Shown here: piece after piece, positions 7,897 to 14,928 of the stretch | Numbering within the stretch: position 1 is the first letter of the stretch | How the letters are laid out: each line of letters begins with the position of its first letter | Assembly (NCBI GenBank): GCA_900316125.1 | Contig: ONBO01000005.1 | Coordinates: forward strand, 1-64,000 | DNA length: 64,000 nucleotides | Source of the DNA: an uncultured Bacteroidales bacterium | GTDB taxonomy: Bacteria; Bacteroidota; Bacteroidia; Bacteroidales; Paludibacteraceae | Reading direction: 5' to 3' | The notes under the pieces: model-generated | Database searches by the model: none | Seen by the model: only the letters and a program-made list of their open reading frames with translations | Told to the model about the DNA's origin: nothing | Made by a program: the position numbers and the translations under genes

Positions 7897-7935
7897 GGGT
7901 ACAAAGGTATATGTTATAGACATATCTTCCAAGTA
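7897..7935 (-). promoter_or_regulatory. promoter of the encapsulin sulfur operon
   Basis: On the minus strand TACCTTTG lies at 7909-7902, matching the Bacteroidota -7 element TAnnTTTG, with a weaker TTGG-like -33 element near 7930. Transcription would begin close to 7896, about 20 bases before the chosen start codon. No other promoter is obvious in the operon, where gene gaps are 20 bp or less. Confidence 0.6.
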
Positions 7936-8103
7936 GTTTTTGAATTATGGAAAATAAATCTAACATTAATAAAAAACTAGAATATATATCTAAAACACCT
8001 CTTAAAAAGCAAGTCTAATGGATATATTATCTAAGCAACTCATGAGGCACACTTTTCAAAACTATTTGGGAAAGGTCACGAAAAACAATTTTTGGGGAGT
8101 AAT

Positions 8104-8182
8104 TTCGCAATCCACTGCGAATTTTATTTGTTTTTAGTAAAAACTTACTATCTTTGTAGCAGAAATCGCAGTGTGTTGAGAA
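8104..8182 (+). promoter_or_regulatory. hipB promoter with two flanking operator-like palindromes
   Basis: The -7 element TATCTTTG is at 8149-8156. A perfect palindrome TTCGCA-N6-TGCGAA lies at 8104-8121, about where a -33 element and beyond would sit. A second copy with two differences, ATCGCA-N6-TGAGAA, lies at 8165-8182, just before the hipB start. Equal spacer lengths and matching half-sites suggest the two sites bind the HipB dimer and shut the promoter down. Confidence 0.6.
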
Positions 8183-8184
8183 TT

Positions 8185-8385
8185 ATGACACAGCAAGAGA
8201 TAGGCATAGCAATTAAGCAGAGACGCAAGAAACTGAAGGTAAACCAGCATACGCTGGCAGACCTCTCAGGCGTGGCGGTGAACACAATAGTGGCCATTGA
8301 GCGTGGTGTGGGCAACCCCCATCTGCAAACCATACTTGCCGTACTTGACACTCTTGGGCTAAGAGTTGATTTGCCGTTAAAATAG
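8185..8385 (+). CDS. hipB: HipB-like XRE-family antitoxin/repressor
   Basis: A 66-residue helix-turn-helix protein. The start is the ATG at 8185, just downstream of the promoter; the longer upstream reading crosses the promoter. The HTH is at about residues 17-40 with the SGVAVNTIVAIERG recognition region. HipB proteins bind DNA as dimers, repress their own operon and help hold HipT or HipA inactive. hipS starts 7 bp later. Two palindromes around the promoter are its likely binding sites. Confidence 0.85.
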   Translation: MTQQEIGIAIKQRRKKLKVNQHTLADLSGVAVNTIVAIERGVGNPHLQTILAVLDTLGLRVDLPLK

Positions 8386-8392
8386 TTGAGAT

Positions 8393-8707
8393 ATGAGACA
8401 GTGTAAAGTATATATACACGATGTGGAGGCTGGCATCCTTCAAGAGACAGATGATAGAAAGTATGTTTTCACATACAATCCTAATTATACAGGGGAGGCA
8501 GTCTGCATAGCCATGCCTGTGCGTAGTGAACCTTACTATTCTGACTTCTTGTTCCCATACTTCTTTAATATGCTATCAGAAGGGGAGAACAGAAAAGTTC
8601 AGTCAACATATCTGCATATAGACGAGAATGATGATTTTGGCATAATGCTTGAAACAGCCCAATATGACACCATAGGGGCTGTAACCGTTAAACCAATCCC
8701 ACAATGA
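8393..8707 (+). CDS. hipS: HipS-like antitoxin (HipA N-terminal subdomain as separate protein)
   Basis: 104 residues matching the N-subdomain 1 of HipA, including the VCIAMPVRSEPYYSDFLFPYFFNML stretch (shown only as the region about residues 36-60). In three-gene HipBST systems this piece is a separate protein that inhibits the HipT kinase. The order hipB-hipS-hipT and the 4-bp ATGA overlap with hipT fit that arrangement. It appears intact, although its kinase partner is broken. Confidence 0.85.
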   Translation: MRQCKVYIHDVEAGILQETDDRKYVFTYNPNYTGEAVCIAMPVRSEPYYSDFLFPYFFNMLSEGENRKVQSTYLHIDENDDFGIMLETAQYDTIGAVTVKPIPQ

Positions 8708-9393
8708 TAGAAGTTAAAGTATGTCCCTCAACCCTACAAGAGGGATTCTCCACATATTCACCTATTGCCTGCAGACATCTTTTTGATGGAAAACAGGTAT
8801 CGCACATCATGGACTTCAACAGTCCTGGCTCTGACAGTTCAGGTCAGGAGGCGTACATCAAGCAGGTGGGAAGAATATCTCTCTCAGGGGTTCAGCCTAA
8901 AGCAAGTTTAGTGCTAAGTAAAGATAATAAACTTACTAAACCTTTAGATGGTGAACGCGGTACTTACATCCTAAAGCCTGCTCCGTCATCATACGCCCTG
9001 CTGGAGCGTAAATATTGTCCAGCAAATGAGCACCTCACAATGCAGCTTGCATCACAAGTATATGGTATAGAAACCGCAGCCAACGCCTTATGTTTCTTTA
9101 AGGATGGTGAGGCGGCATATCTGTGCCGGCGCTTTGACATAGGCGGCAACGGAGAGAAGTTCATGCAGGAGGACTTTGCATCGCTGGCTGGACTTACAAC
9201 CGCCAACGGTGGTACAGATTACAAATACAGCAACCTAAGCTATGAGGAGTGCGCCCAGCTTATCAGACAGAATGTGAAAGCTGCTACAATAGAGGTTCTT
9301 AAGTTCTTCCGCATAGTGGTGTTCAACTTCATCACTCTCAATGATGATGCCCACCTGAAAAACTTCTCACTTATAAACCGTGGTGACGGGGAG
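8704..9393 (+). pseudogene. hipT: hipT kinase, 5' part, cut by IS21-family insertion
   Basis: This is the N-terminal 230 residues of a HipT-type serine kinase. It has the glycine-rich loop with the S59-L-S61 autophosphorylation-type motif in ISLSGVQPKAS, and the catalytic loop NDDAHLKN (D215, N220). After codon 230 the frame enters the insertion element and stops within three codons. The metal-binding YD motif is in the separated 3' part, so this fragment should be inactive. Removing the element and one target copy restores a continuous frame of 334 codons, the normal HipT size. The family phosphorylates aminoacyl-tRNA synthetases. Confidence 0.9.
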
Positions 9394-9407
9394 TGCCCAT
9401 AGCGCTC

Positions 9408-9441
9408 AAACAGTGACGTGCGTAGCGGTGCAAACAGTGAC
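9408..9441 (+). repeat. IS21 left-end transposase-binding repeats
   Basis: Two copies of AAACAGTGAC at 9408-9417 and 9432-9441, 24 bp apart. They match the repeats at the other end of the element in inverted orientation and lie the same 14 bp from the element tip. Confidence 0.8.
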
Positions 9442-9502
9442 ATCGGAGACGATGTTTTTCTGTGCAAAACTTTGTTAGTGAAGTTTGCGTTTGCAAATAT
9501 AA

Positions 9503-10237
9503 TTATTTTCTCTTTTTCTGTCTCAAGGACTCTCCCTTTAATTCTATTTTCCCTGCATTATTGGCCACTAATCTGTCCATAATGGCATCGGCTATTGTTT
9601 CGTCTCCAAGGTATTCATACCATTTGCTTATCGGCAGTTGGGAGACTATGATTATAGAGCGTCTTTCATAGCGGTCTTCAAGGATTTGCAGCAGGGCGAG
9701 CCTCGTGTTGGCATCCATCTGTTTAAGCCCGAAGTCGTCCAATATCAAAAGGTCGGCAGTTTCAAGTGACTTTAGCAGCTTCAAGAAGGTGCCGTCTAAT
9801 TTGCTTAAGGCAATCTTGTCTACAAATGTGTTCATGTTAAAGTACAGTGTCTTGAAGCCTAACGTACACGCCTGCCGGCCTAACGCGCATGCCAAAAATG
9901 ACTTCCCGCATCCGCATTTGCCCTGTATCAGCAGATTCTCGTGGCGTCTTATAAACGAGCAATCGGCCAGGGCCGCCAGGTTGTCTTTTGTAAAGTTCCT
10001 TTCCTCGCTGCAGATTACGTCTTCTAGCACCGAGCTATACCTCAGGTGGCTGGTTCTTAGCAGTGACTTCATCTTGCGGTCTTTTCTGTTTAGGATCTCG
10101 GCTTCTGTCATCTGTGCCACTGCCATGTCCAGTGTCGGTCTGTTTTGCACTGACAGATTCAGCATGGCTTCGTATGCAAGAGCCATGCCGTAAAGTTTCA
10201 GCTCCTTAAGTTGGAACAGAGTCTCTTGTGTGTTCAT
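9503..10237 (-). CDS. istB: IstB, IS21 transposition helper ATPase
   Basis: 244 residues of AAA+ type. Walker A is GKCGCGKS near residue 107 and Walker B is DLLILDDFG. IstB binds ATP and DNA and assists the IstA transposase in target choice and strand joining. The start overlaps the end of istA by 32 bp, the usual translationally coupled arrangement. No damage is visible. Confidence 0.95.
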   Translation of the reverse strand: MNTQETLFQLKELKLYGMALAYEAMLNLSVQNRPTLDMAVAQMTEAEILNRKDRKMKSLLRTSHLRYSSVLEDVICSEERNFTKDNLAALADCSFIRRHENLLIQGKCGCGKSFLACALGRQACTLGFKTLYFNMNTFVDKIALSKLDGTFLKLLKSLETADLLILDDFGLKQMDANTRLALLQILEDRYERRSIIIVSQLPISKWYEYLGDETIADAIMDRLVANNAGKIELKGESLRQKKRK

Positions 10238-11813
10238 TTGTTGATAGGTTTAGGGTTATTATTTGGTTAAATGCGGCGGCGCCTCGCACCTCCGTGTTCT
10301 CTGGCGTCTTTGTCACGGCCTTTTCTTCTGATACCTGGTCCAGATTGCTCTTGAGCACGTTATGTACAATCCTGCACGACACTATTGACAGATGGGACAG
10401 CTTCTCGCATGCCTTTTCAAGTCTCTCACTGCCGTATGCCTTCTGAAGGCGTAGTATGCCTTGGCAGCCGTTATAGCTTTGCTGGACATGTTTGGTGCTG
10501 CTTAGCATCTTGCTTATTATGGTCTTGGTGTTCGGACCTATCTTTTCCGCCCGCTCTATGAAGTATGCGGCGTTGTACTCCTTGCTCCTTTGGTAAGCCT
10601 TATGGTTCTCCGGCATGTGTTCGTCAAGAGTTGTGTAGCCTATGTTGTCCGTCATTGTATGGCAGGCGATGCGGTCCAGTCCGCAGTACACCTCTACAAT
10701 CGTGCTGTCCCATACAACGTTGACCATTCTGCCCACATACTGGTATGGCACGCTGTACTTGTGTTTTGCCACCTCTATGTGGTACGTGCTTGTGACCTTG
10801 ACAGTCTTCCTGTGCCTGTAGCGGTAAGGCTGGCATGGAAGTGCGCCCAGACACATCTGCTCCTCATTCGTAAAGAGTTCAAGCCGGCTAGTCCCAGTGG
10901 AGCTGGTAGGTTTTGCGTTAAACTCATCTACAAGCTCCTGTATCCGGCTGTTTAGCTCCGCAAGAGTGTAGTGGGTCTCTTCCCTTATTACTGCATATAC
11001 GGCATTATACACTTTCCTGACGCACCCTTCTACGCACCCCTTGTCCCTGGGATGCCTGACTCGGCTTGTCTCAAGCTCCACGTCATAGTATGCGGACCAT
11101 TCAACTGCGCTTGATGAGAACGTTGGTTCGTAGCGGTCATACCTCTTCACCCACTGCTTCATGTTGTCGCTCTTTACAGTTGACGGGGTGCCGCCTATAA
11201 GTGTGAACATGTCTGACAGTGACGTGAAGAAGTTCTCCATAGAAGCCGTGAACATCGCCTTGGCAAAACAGTACCCGCTGTATGGCAGGACGCAGACCAT
11301 TACAAAAACCGCTGTCCTCGCCTGGGTTTTCTTGTCTGTGACGTACAGCTTGTCGCCTGCAAAATCCACCTGAAGCAGCTCTCCAGGCTTATATTCATTA
11401 TGGTAACTGAGGTTGTGTGCATACTGGTAGTCTCGTATTGCCTTCTTGAACTGCGTGTATCCGTATCCGTCTGGGTACTGCTGTTTGTACGTCTCGTGTA
11501 GCCGCTGGACTGTCATGTACCTGTTTCGGGACAATTGGGCTACGTATTCCGGTATTAGGCTGTCAAGCTCCTTCCTCTGAGTGGACGGCTCCTTGGGAGC
11601 CTTTGTGGTACAAATCAGGCCCTCTATGTCAGTGTCACTCAGTTTACAGACATCCTCAAAAGAGAGATTCTGGGATTGGGCGGCCTGCTCATACTTCCAC
11701 AGGGTGCCGCCTCCTATTTTTAAACGTTTGCAAATGGTGCGCCGAGGTGTGCCTGCGGCAAGCAGCTGGAACATTCTTTTCAATCTGATCATTTGTACAT
11801 TGTTTCTGGCCAT
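10206..11813 (-). CDS. istA: IstA, IS21 DDE transposase
   Basis: 535 residues. An N-terminal helix-turn-helix (about 10-50) is followed by a retroviral-type integrase core. The acidic triad can be placed at LLQVDFAGDK, TVKSDNMKQW and HPRDKGCVEGCV. A C-terminal Mu-type beta domain follows. It recognises the repeated end motifs and moves the element with IstB. The frame is intact. Confidence 0.95.
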   Translation of the reverse strand: MARNNVQMIRLKRMFQLLAAGTPRRTICKRLKIGGGTLWKYEQAAQSQNLSFEDVCKLSDTDIEGLICTTKAPKEPSTQRKELDSLIPEYVAQLSRNRYMTVQRLHETYKQQYPDGYGYTQFKKAIRDYQYAHNLSYHNEYKPGELLQVDFAGDKLYVTDKKTQARTAVFVMVCVLPYSGYCFAKAMFTASMENFFTSLSDMFTLIGGTPSTVKSDNMKQWVKRYDRYEPTFSSSAVEWSAYYDVELETSRVRHPRDKGCVEGCVRKVYNAVYAVIREETHYTLAELNSRIQELVDEFNAKPTSSTGTSRLELFTNEEQMCLGALPCQPYRYRHRKTVKVTSTYHIEVAKHKYSVPYQYVGRMVNVVWDSTIVEVYCGLDRIACHTMTDNIGYTTLDEHMPENHKAYQRSKEYNAAYFIERAEKIGPNTKTIISKMLSSTKHVQQSYNGCQGILRLQKAYGSERLEKACEKLSHLSIVSCRIVHNVLKSNLDQVSEEKAVTKTPENTEVRGAAAFNQIITLNLSTNEHTRDSVPT

Positions 11814-11897
11814 ATCTTTACATTTATTTGTTGAAGTCTATGCAAAGATATGAGGTTAACGCTTTAACCTCACTATACAATTTATGCCAGATTACAT

Positions 11898-12036
11898 GTC
11901 TCTGTTTGGAGCGTTACAATGTCACTGTTTGAAGTGCTACAGCGTCACCGTTTCGAGCGCTATGATGTCACTGTTTGAAGCGCTACAGCGTCACTGTTTG
12001 GAGTGCTACGATGTCACTGTTTCGCCGATACTGTCA
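11898..12036 (+). repeat. six 23-bp tandem repeats at IS21 right end
   Basis: Units begin GTCACTGTTT or close variants at 11898, 11921, 11944, 11967, 11990 and 12013, each exactly 23 bp apart. They are the inverse of the left-end AAACAGTGAC motifs and are probable IstA binding sites. The outermost copy runs into the element tip. Six copies is more than the two at the left end. Confidence 0.85.
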
Positions 12037-12042
12037 GGGGAG

Positions 12043-12357
12043 TACACCCTTGCTCCGGCGTATGACCTTATAAATACAAGCCTGCATCTTAGTATGCCAC
12101 GCATCTTTGCCCTTGACAGAGGTCTCTTTAAAGAGGGTATGCAACTCTCCGATGTCAGAACCGTGCAGCGCAGTGATTTTGAGGAGTTTGGCAAACGTAT
12201 AGGTTTGCCAGAGCGCACCGTAAGAAAAGAGCTTGATTTCTTTGCATCGGAGCAATCGCTTGCCAAGGAACTCATCTACAAGTCCTTCCTCTCAGAAGAC
12301 CTCAAACGCAGCTACTACCTCTCCTACAGCTACCGCAGGAAGATGCTGCAAGACTAA
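12043..12357 (+). pseudogene. hipT: hipT kinase, 3' part beyond the IS
   Basis: The C-terminal 104 codons of the HipT kinase. They begin YTLAPAYDLINTSLH, where the D of the YD motif is the metal-binding residue. The element end supplies an accidental ATG and open frame upstream (from 11884), but the encoded leader is transposon end sequence, so no functional protein is expected. The frame joins perfectly with the 5' part after removal of the IS. Confidence 0.9.
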
Positions 12358-12672
12358 ACACCATCTCCCACATCTTAGAGCATGATTTCTTCGAAGACCT
12401 AAGTCAATTCTGCAAGTCAATTTGAGTAAATTGAAAGAAACTTTTGAGTAAATGTTAACTCTGCAAATAGACAATGAGAATTGTGCTTTGGGGAATTATT
12501 CCTTTGGATTTTGTCAGATTTTGCCAAATCACCGAACGGAATTGCGCCAAATTACCGAATAACGCATAACAGACAGATAACATAATTTCGTGAGTAAACC
12601 AGCGGAATGTGGTAAAAAAAGATAGATTCCGCTGATTTACGCCCAAAAATCAACTTTTTTTGGAGTGAAATA
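12358..12672. other. gene-free gap between hipT remnant and hepT
   Basis: No coding region is convincing. It contains a short direct repeat, GCCAAATCACCGAA (12523) and GCCAAATTACCGAA (12546), 23 bp apart. It also contains an inverted repeat around AACCAGCGGAAT (12598) and ATTCCGCTGATT (12626) that could form a hairpin. It lies between convergent genes, so the hairpin may end transcription. Confidence 0.4.
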
Positions 12673-13017
12673 TTAAAGCTCCCTAAGGTATTTTTCTACC
12701 TGCGTAAGTAATACAGGAAGATCATCTGTTACAACTTCCCATACTACAGTATCATCAACATTGCAGTAATCATGTACCAGATAGTTTCTCATGCCACGGA
12801 CTAATTTCCACGGAGTTTCAGGATGGGAGTCTCTAAACTCTTGAGTTAGAAGATTTGCAGCTTCTCCTATGATGCTGATATTCATTAGAACGGCATAAAA
12901 CATCATGCTATTATGAATAAACACATCATACGTAGACCCCTCAGTATATTGTAGAATCCTATTAATTGCATCTTGAATGTGCAGCAATCTCTCTTTATCT
13001 CTACTTTTTTCTCTCAT
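12673..13017 (-). CDS. hepT: HepT-like HEPN-domain ribonuclease toxin
   Basis: 114 residues from the ATG at 13017. A longer reading from 13056 lies inside the upstream gene and is less likely. The HEPN motif RX4H is seen as RNYLVH followed by DY, the DUF86/HepT signature. HepT proteins are RNA-cleaving toxins neutralised by AMP addition to the tyrosine after the RX4H motif by MntA. The gene overlaps the end of the nucleotidyltransferase gene by 17 bp, the normal MntA-HepT arrangement. Confidence 0.85.
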   Translation of the reverse strand: MREKSRDKERLLHIQDAINRILQYTEGSTYDVFIHNSMMFYAVLMNISIIGEAANLLTQEFRDSHPETPWKLVRGMRNYLVHDYCNVDDTVVWEVVTDDLPVLLTQVEKYLREL

Positions 13018-13306
13018 AAACCAAGATTTTATCTCTGTTAGCAGATTCTTGAGCAAACGGCATGAGATACTTCTCTGATACTAAATCAACATTTCTTCCC
13101 AACATCTCCTTTAGGTCTTCTATCATGCCAAAAAAACGCATACCAATTTTTTGTGAATAATCCAACTGAACAAGCATATCCACATCACTGTCTTCTGTTT
13201 CCTCTCCTCGTGCAAATGAGCCAAACAACCAAACCTTGTTTACTGGTTGTTTAGAGAAATAGCTAGTTAAAACTGGAATAATATTTGTCTGAGTGTTGCT
13301 TGTCAT
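13001..13306 (-). CDS. mntA: MntA-like minimal nucleotidyltransferase antitoxin
   Basis: 101 residues with the motif GS-X10-DXD (GSFARGEETEDSDVD) that binds ATP and metal. MNT proteins of this type AMPylate the HepT partner and so block its RNase activity. It is encoded immediately upstream of hepT and overlaps it. The upstream region is AT-rich with no clear operator. Confidence 0.87.
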   Translation of the reverse strand: MTSNTQTNIIPVLTSYFSKQPVNKVWLFGSFARGEETEDSDVDMLVQLDYSQKIGMRFFGMIEDLKEMLGRNVDLVSEKYLMPFAQESANRDKILVYERKK

Positions 13307-13492
13307 TCTATCTTGACTGCATTAAATATACCTATGGTTGCCACAAAGTTATACAAAAATGGAATACAAATCCATTTTTGTATGAAAAAAATCAAAATTG
13401 AGCCTTTTCTAATCGATCTTACTCTTACTGGTTTGTACAACCCAGACGCTGGCAAAGACCATGACAGCGCAGATGAGTCTGAGCCATGAGAT

Positions 13493-14614
13493 TTACAGGC
13501 ACCTCTTAAAGCGGGTTATGAACTCCTCTGCATCAGCCATACTCAGGCAGAGAGGCGGCAGCAGACGTATAGTGTTTGTACCAGCCACACCTGTAAACAC
13601 CTTCTGCTCAAACAGAAGCTTTGTACGAATCTCCTTGATAGGCTGCTCAAACTCCAGACCTATCATAAGACCGCGTCCACGAACCTCCTTAATACCGTCA
13701 ATCTTCTTAAGTTCCTCTAGCAGGTATGCACCAACCTTAGCAGCATTCTCTATAAGGTTCTCCTTCTCTATGATGTCAAGCACCGCGATAGCACCGGCAC
13801 AGCCAAGATGGTTGCCACCAAAAGTGGTTCCAAGCTGTCCGTACACAGGAGTAAACATAGGAGAAATCAGCATACCGCTCATAGGATAACCGTTACATAT
13901 ACCCTTAGCCACAGTAATAAGGTCAGCCTTGATGCCAGCATACTGGTGGGCAAAGAACTTACCGCTACGGCCGTAGCCAGACTGAATCTCATCAAGAATA
14001 AGCACTGTGTCAGTCTCAGTGCAGACAGCACGCAGAGAGCGCATAAACTCATCATCGGGGACCTGAATACCGCCGATACCCTGAATACCCTCTATAATAA
14101 CAGAAGAGTACTCCTTAGTCTCAAGTGCGCTCTTTACAGCCTCAATATCATTGAGCTCCACAAAGTGAACCTCCAGACCCTCATTAACAGGAGCCACGTA
14201 CTTAGGAATGTCAGTAACCCTTACAGCCGCCGATGTTCTGCCGTGGAATGATTTCTTGAACGCCAGCACCTTGTTTCTGCCGTTATAGAAAGAGGCAAGC
14301 TTGAGAGCGTTCTCATTAGCCTCAGCGCCAGAGTTCACAAGGAAAAGCGAATAGTCATCATATCCGCACACCTTGCCCAAACGGCTGGCGAACTCTCTCT
14401 GCAAACCGTTAATAACGGAGTTAGAGTAAAAGCCAAGCTTTGCCACCTGCTCACTAATGGCCTTTACATACACAGGGTGTGAGTGCCCCACAGAAATTAC
14501 AGCATGACCACCGTAAAGGTCAAGATACTCAGTGCCCTCGCTGTCATAAACATGGCAGCCTTTACCCCTTACAATCTCAATGGGGAAGAGAGGATATACA
14601 TCAAATAATTTCAT
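13493..14614 (-). CDS. argD: acetylornithine/succinylornithine aminotransferase
   Basis: 373 residues of class III PLP aminotransferase. NSGAEANENALK binds the PLP phosphate, DEIQSGYGRSG holds the PLP-ring aspartate and the PLP lysine is in TVAKGICNGYP. The enzyme moves an amino group from glutamate to N-acyl glutamate semialdehyde in arginine synthesis; Bacteroidota often use the succinyl version. It reads away from a promoter at 14854-14861 through a leader of about 230 bases containing an inverted-repeat element. Other arginine genes lie at 17-21 kb. Confidence 0.93.
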   Translation of the reverse strand: MKLFDVYPLFPIEIVRGKGCHVYDSEGTEYLDLYGGHAVISVGHSHPVYVKAISEQVAKLGFYSNSVINGLQREFASRLGKVCGYDDYSLFLVNSGAEANENALKLASFYNGRNKVLAFKKSFHGRTSAAVRVTDIPKYVAPVNEGLEVHFVELNDIEAVKSALETKEYSSVIIEGIQGIGGIQVPDDEFMRSLRAVCTETDTVLILDEIQSGYGRSGKFFAHQYAGIKADLITVAKGICNGYPMSGMLISPMFTPVYGQLGTTFGGNHLGCAGAIAVLDIIEKENLIENAAKVGAYLLEELKKIDGIKEVRGRGLMIGLEFEQPIKEIRTKLLFEQKVFTGVAGTNTIRLLPPLCLSMADAEEFITRFKRCL

Positions 14615-14853
14615 TTCAAGTTGAAAATTGAAAGTTGAAAATTGAAAATTGAAACTTGAGAGTTATTAGTTTTCAGATATTGTTGAACCCATAAGTGTCC
14701 CCGTAGAAAAACCGTCGTGTTTGGAGCTTTCTGACGTTGTTTGAGCGTAGTGAGTTAGGAAGAAAGCGAACATTAACAGGTTTTTCAAGGGAAACAGACC
14801 ACGTCCTGGGTGAAACAATATTTGAAAACTGATAATCTAATTGATTCTGCTCG
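14615..14853 (-). repeat. argD leader with dispersed TTGAAA-type repeat and long inverted-repeat element
   Basis: 14620-14657 is a run of TTGAAARTTGAAAATT units seen also near 21.7, 46.9 and 57.2 kb. 14661-14691 and 14808-14838 form an imperfect inverted repeat of about 30 bp (core GTTTTCAGATATTGTT and AACAATATTTGAAAAC). Inner arms around 14697 and 14779 pair again (TAGAAAAACC with GGTTTTTCAA). It looks like a MITE-type element or a folded leader. Nothing coding is seen. Confidence 0.55.
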
Positions 14854-14905
14854 CAAAGTTACAAATAAACGTCAGTATAAACAAATGAAAAAGTTTGTAA
14901 CTTTG
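14854..14905. promoter_or_regulatory. divergent promoters for argD and the SLC13-type remnant
   Basis: TAACTTTG is present on both strands: minus at 14861-14854 facing argD, and plus at 14898-14905 facing the transporter remnant, whose ATG is at 14929. Both match the Bacteroidota -7 element. Confidence 0.55.
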
Positions 14906-14928
14906 TGAGTTGAAAAGAATCATCTATT

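Larger units (their letters stand above)
9394..12036 (-). mobile_element. IS21-family insertion sequence, complete, 2643 bp
   Basis: The element starts TGCCCATAG and ends ACTGTCA, so its ends are TG and CA. It is flanked by the direct repeat GGGGAG (9388-9393 and 12037-12042), the target duplication. It carries istA and istB on the minus strand, overlapping. The ends hold repeated AAACAGTGAC motifs: two at the left (9408, 9432) and six at the right. Both istA and istB are open, so it may be active. It interrupts hipT. Confidence 0.93.

Noticed and set aside
7877-7966. Longer MetY-like start at 7966
   Set aside because: It would translate across the -7 element; the added residues are hydrophobic and not family-like.
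11898-12036. CRISPR array
   Set aside because: The 23-bp units are contiguous without spacers and match inverted copies at the other IS end.
11884-12357. Open frame of 157 codons running from the IS end into the hipT 3' part
   Set aside because: Its first third is transposon end repeats translated by chance; only the hipT remnant part is real.
12523-12559. Direct repeat GCCAAAT(C/T)ACCGAA as an operator
   Set aside because: Only two copies in a gap between convergent genes, with no promoter near.
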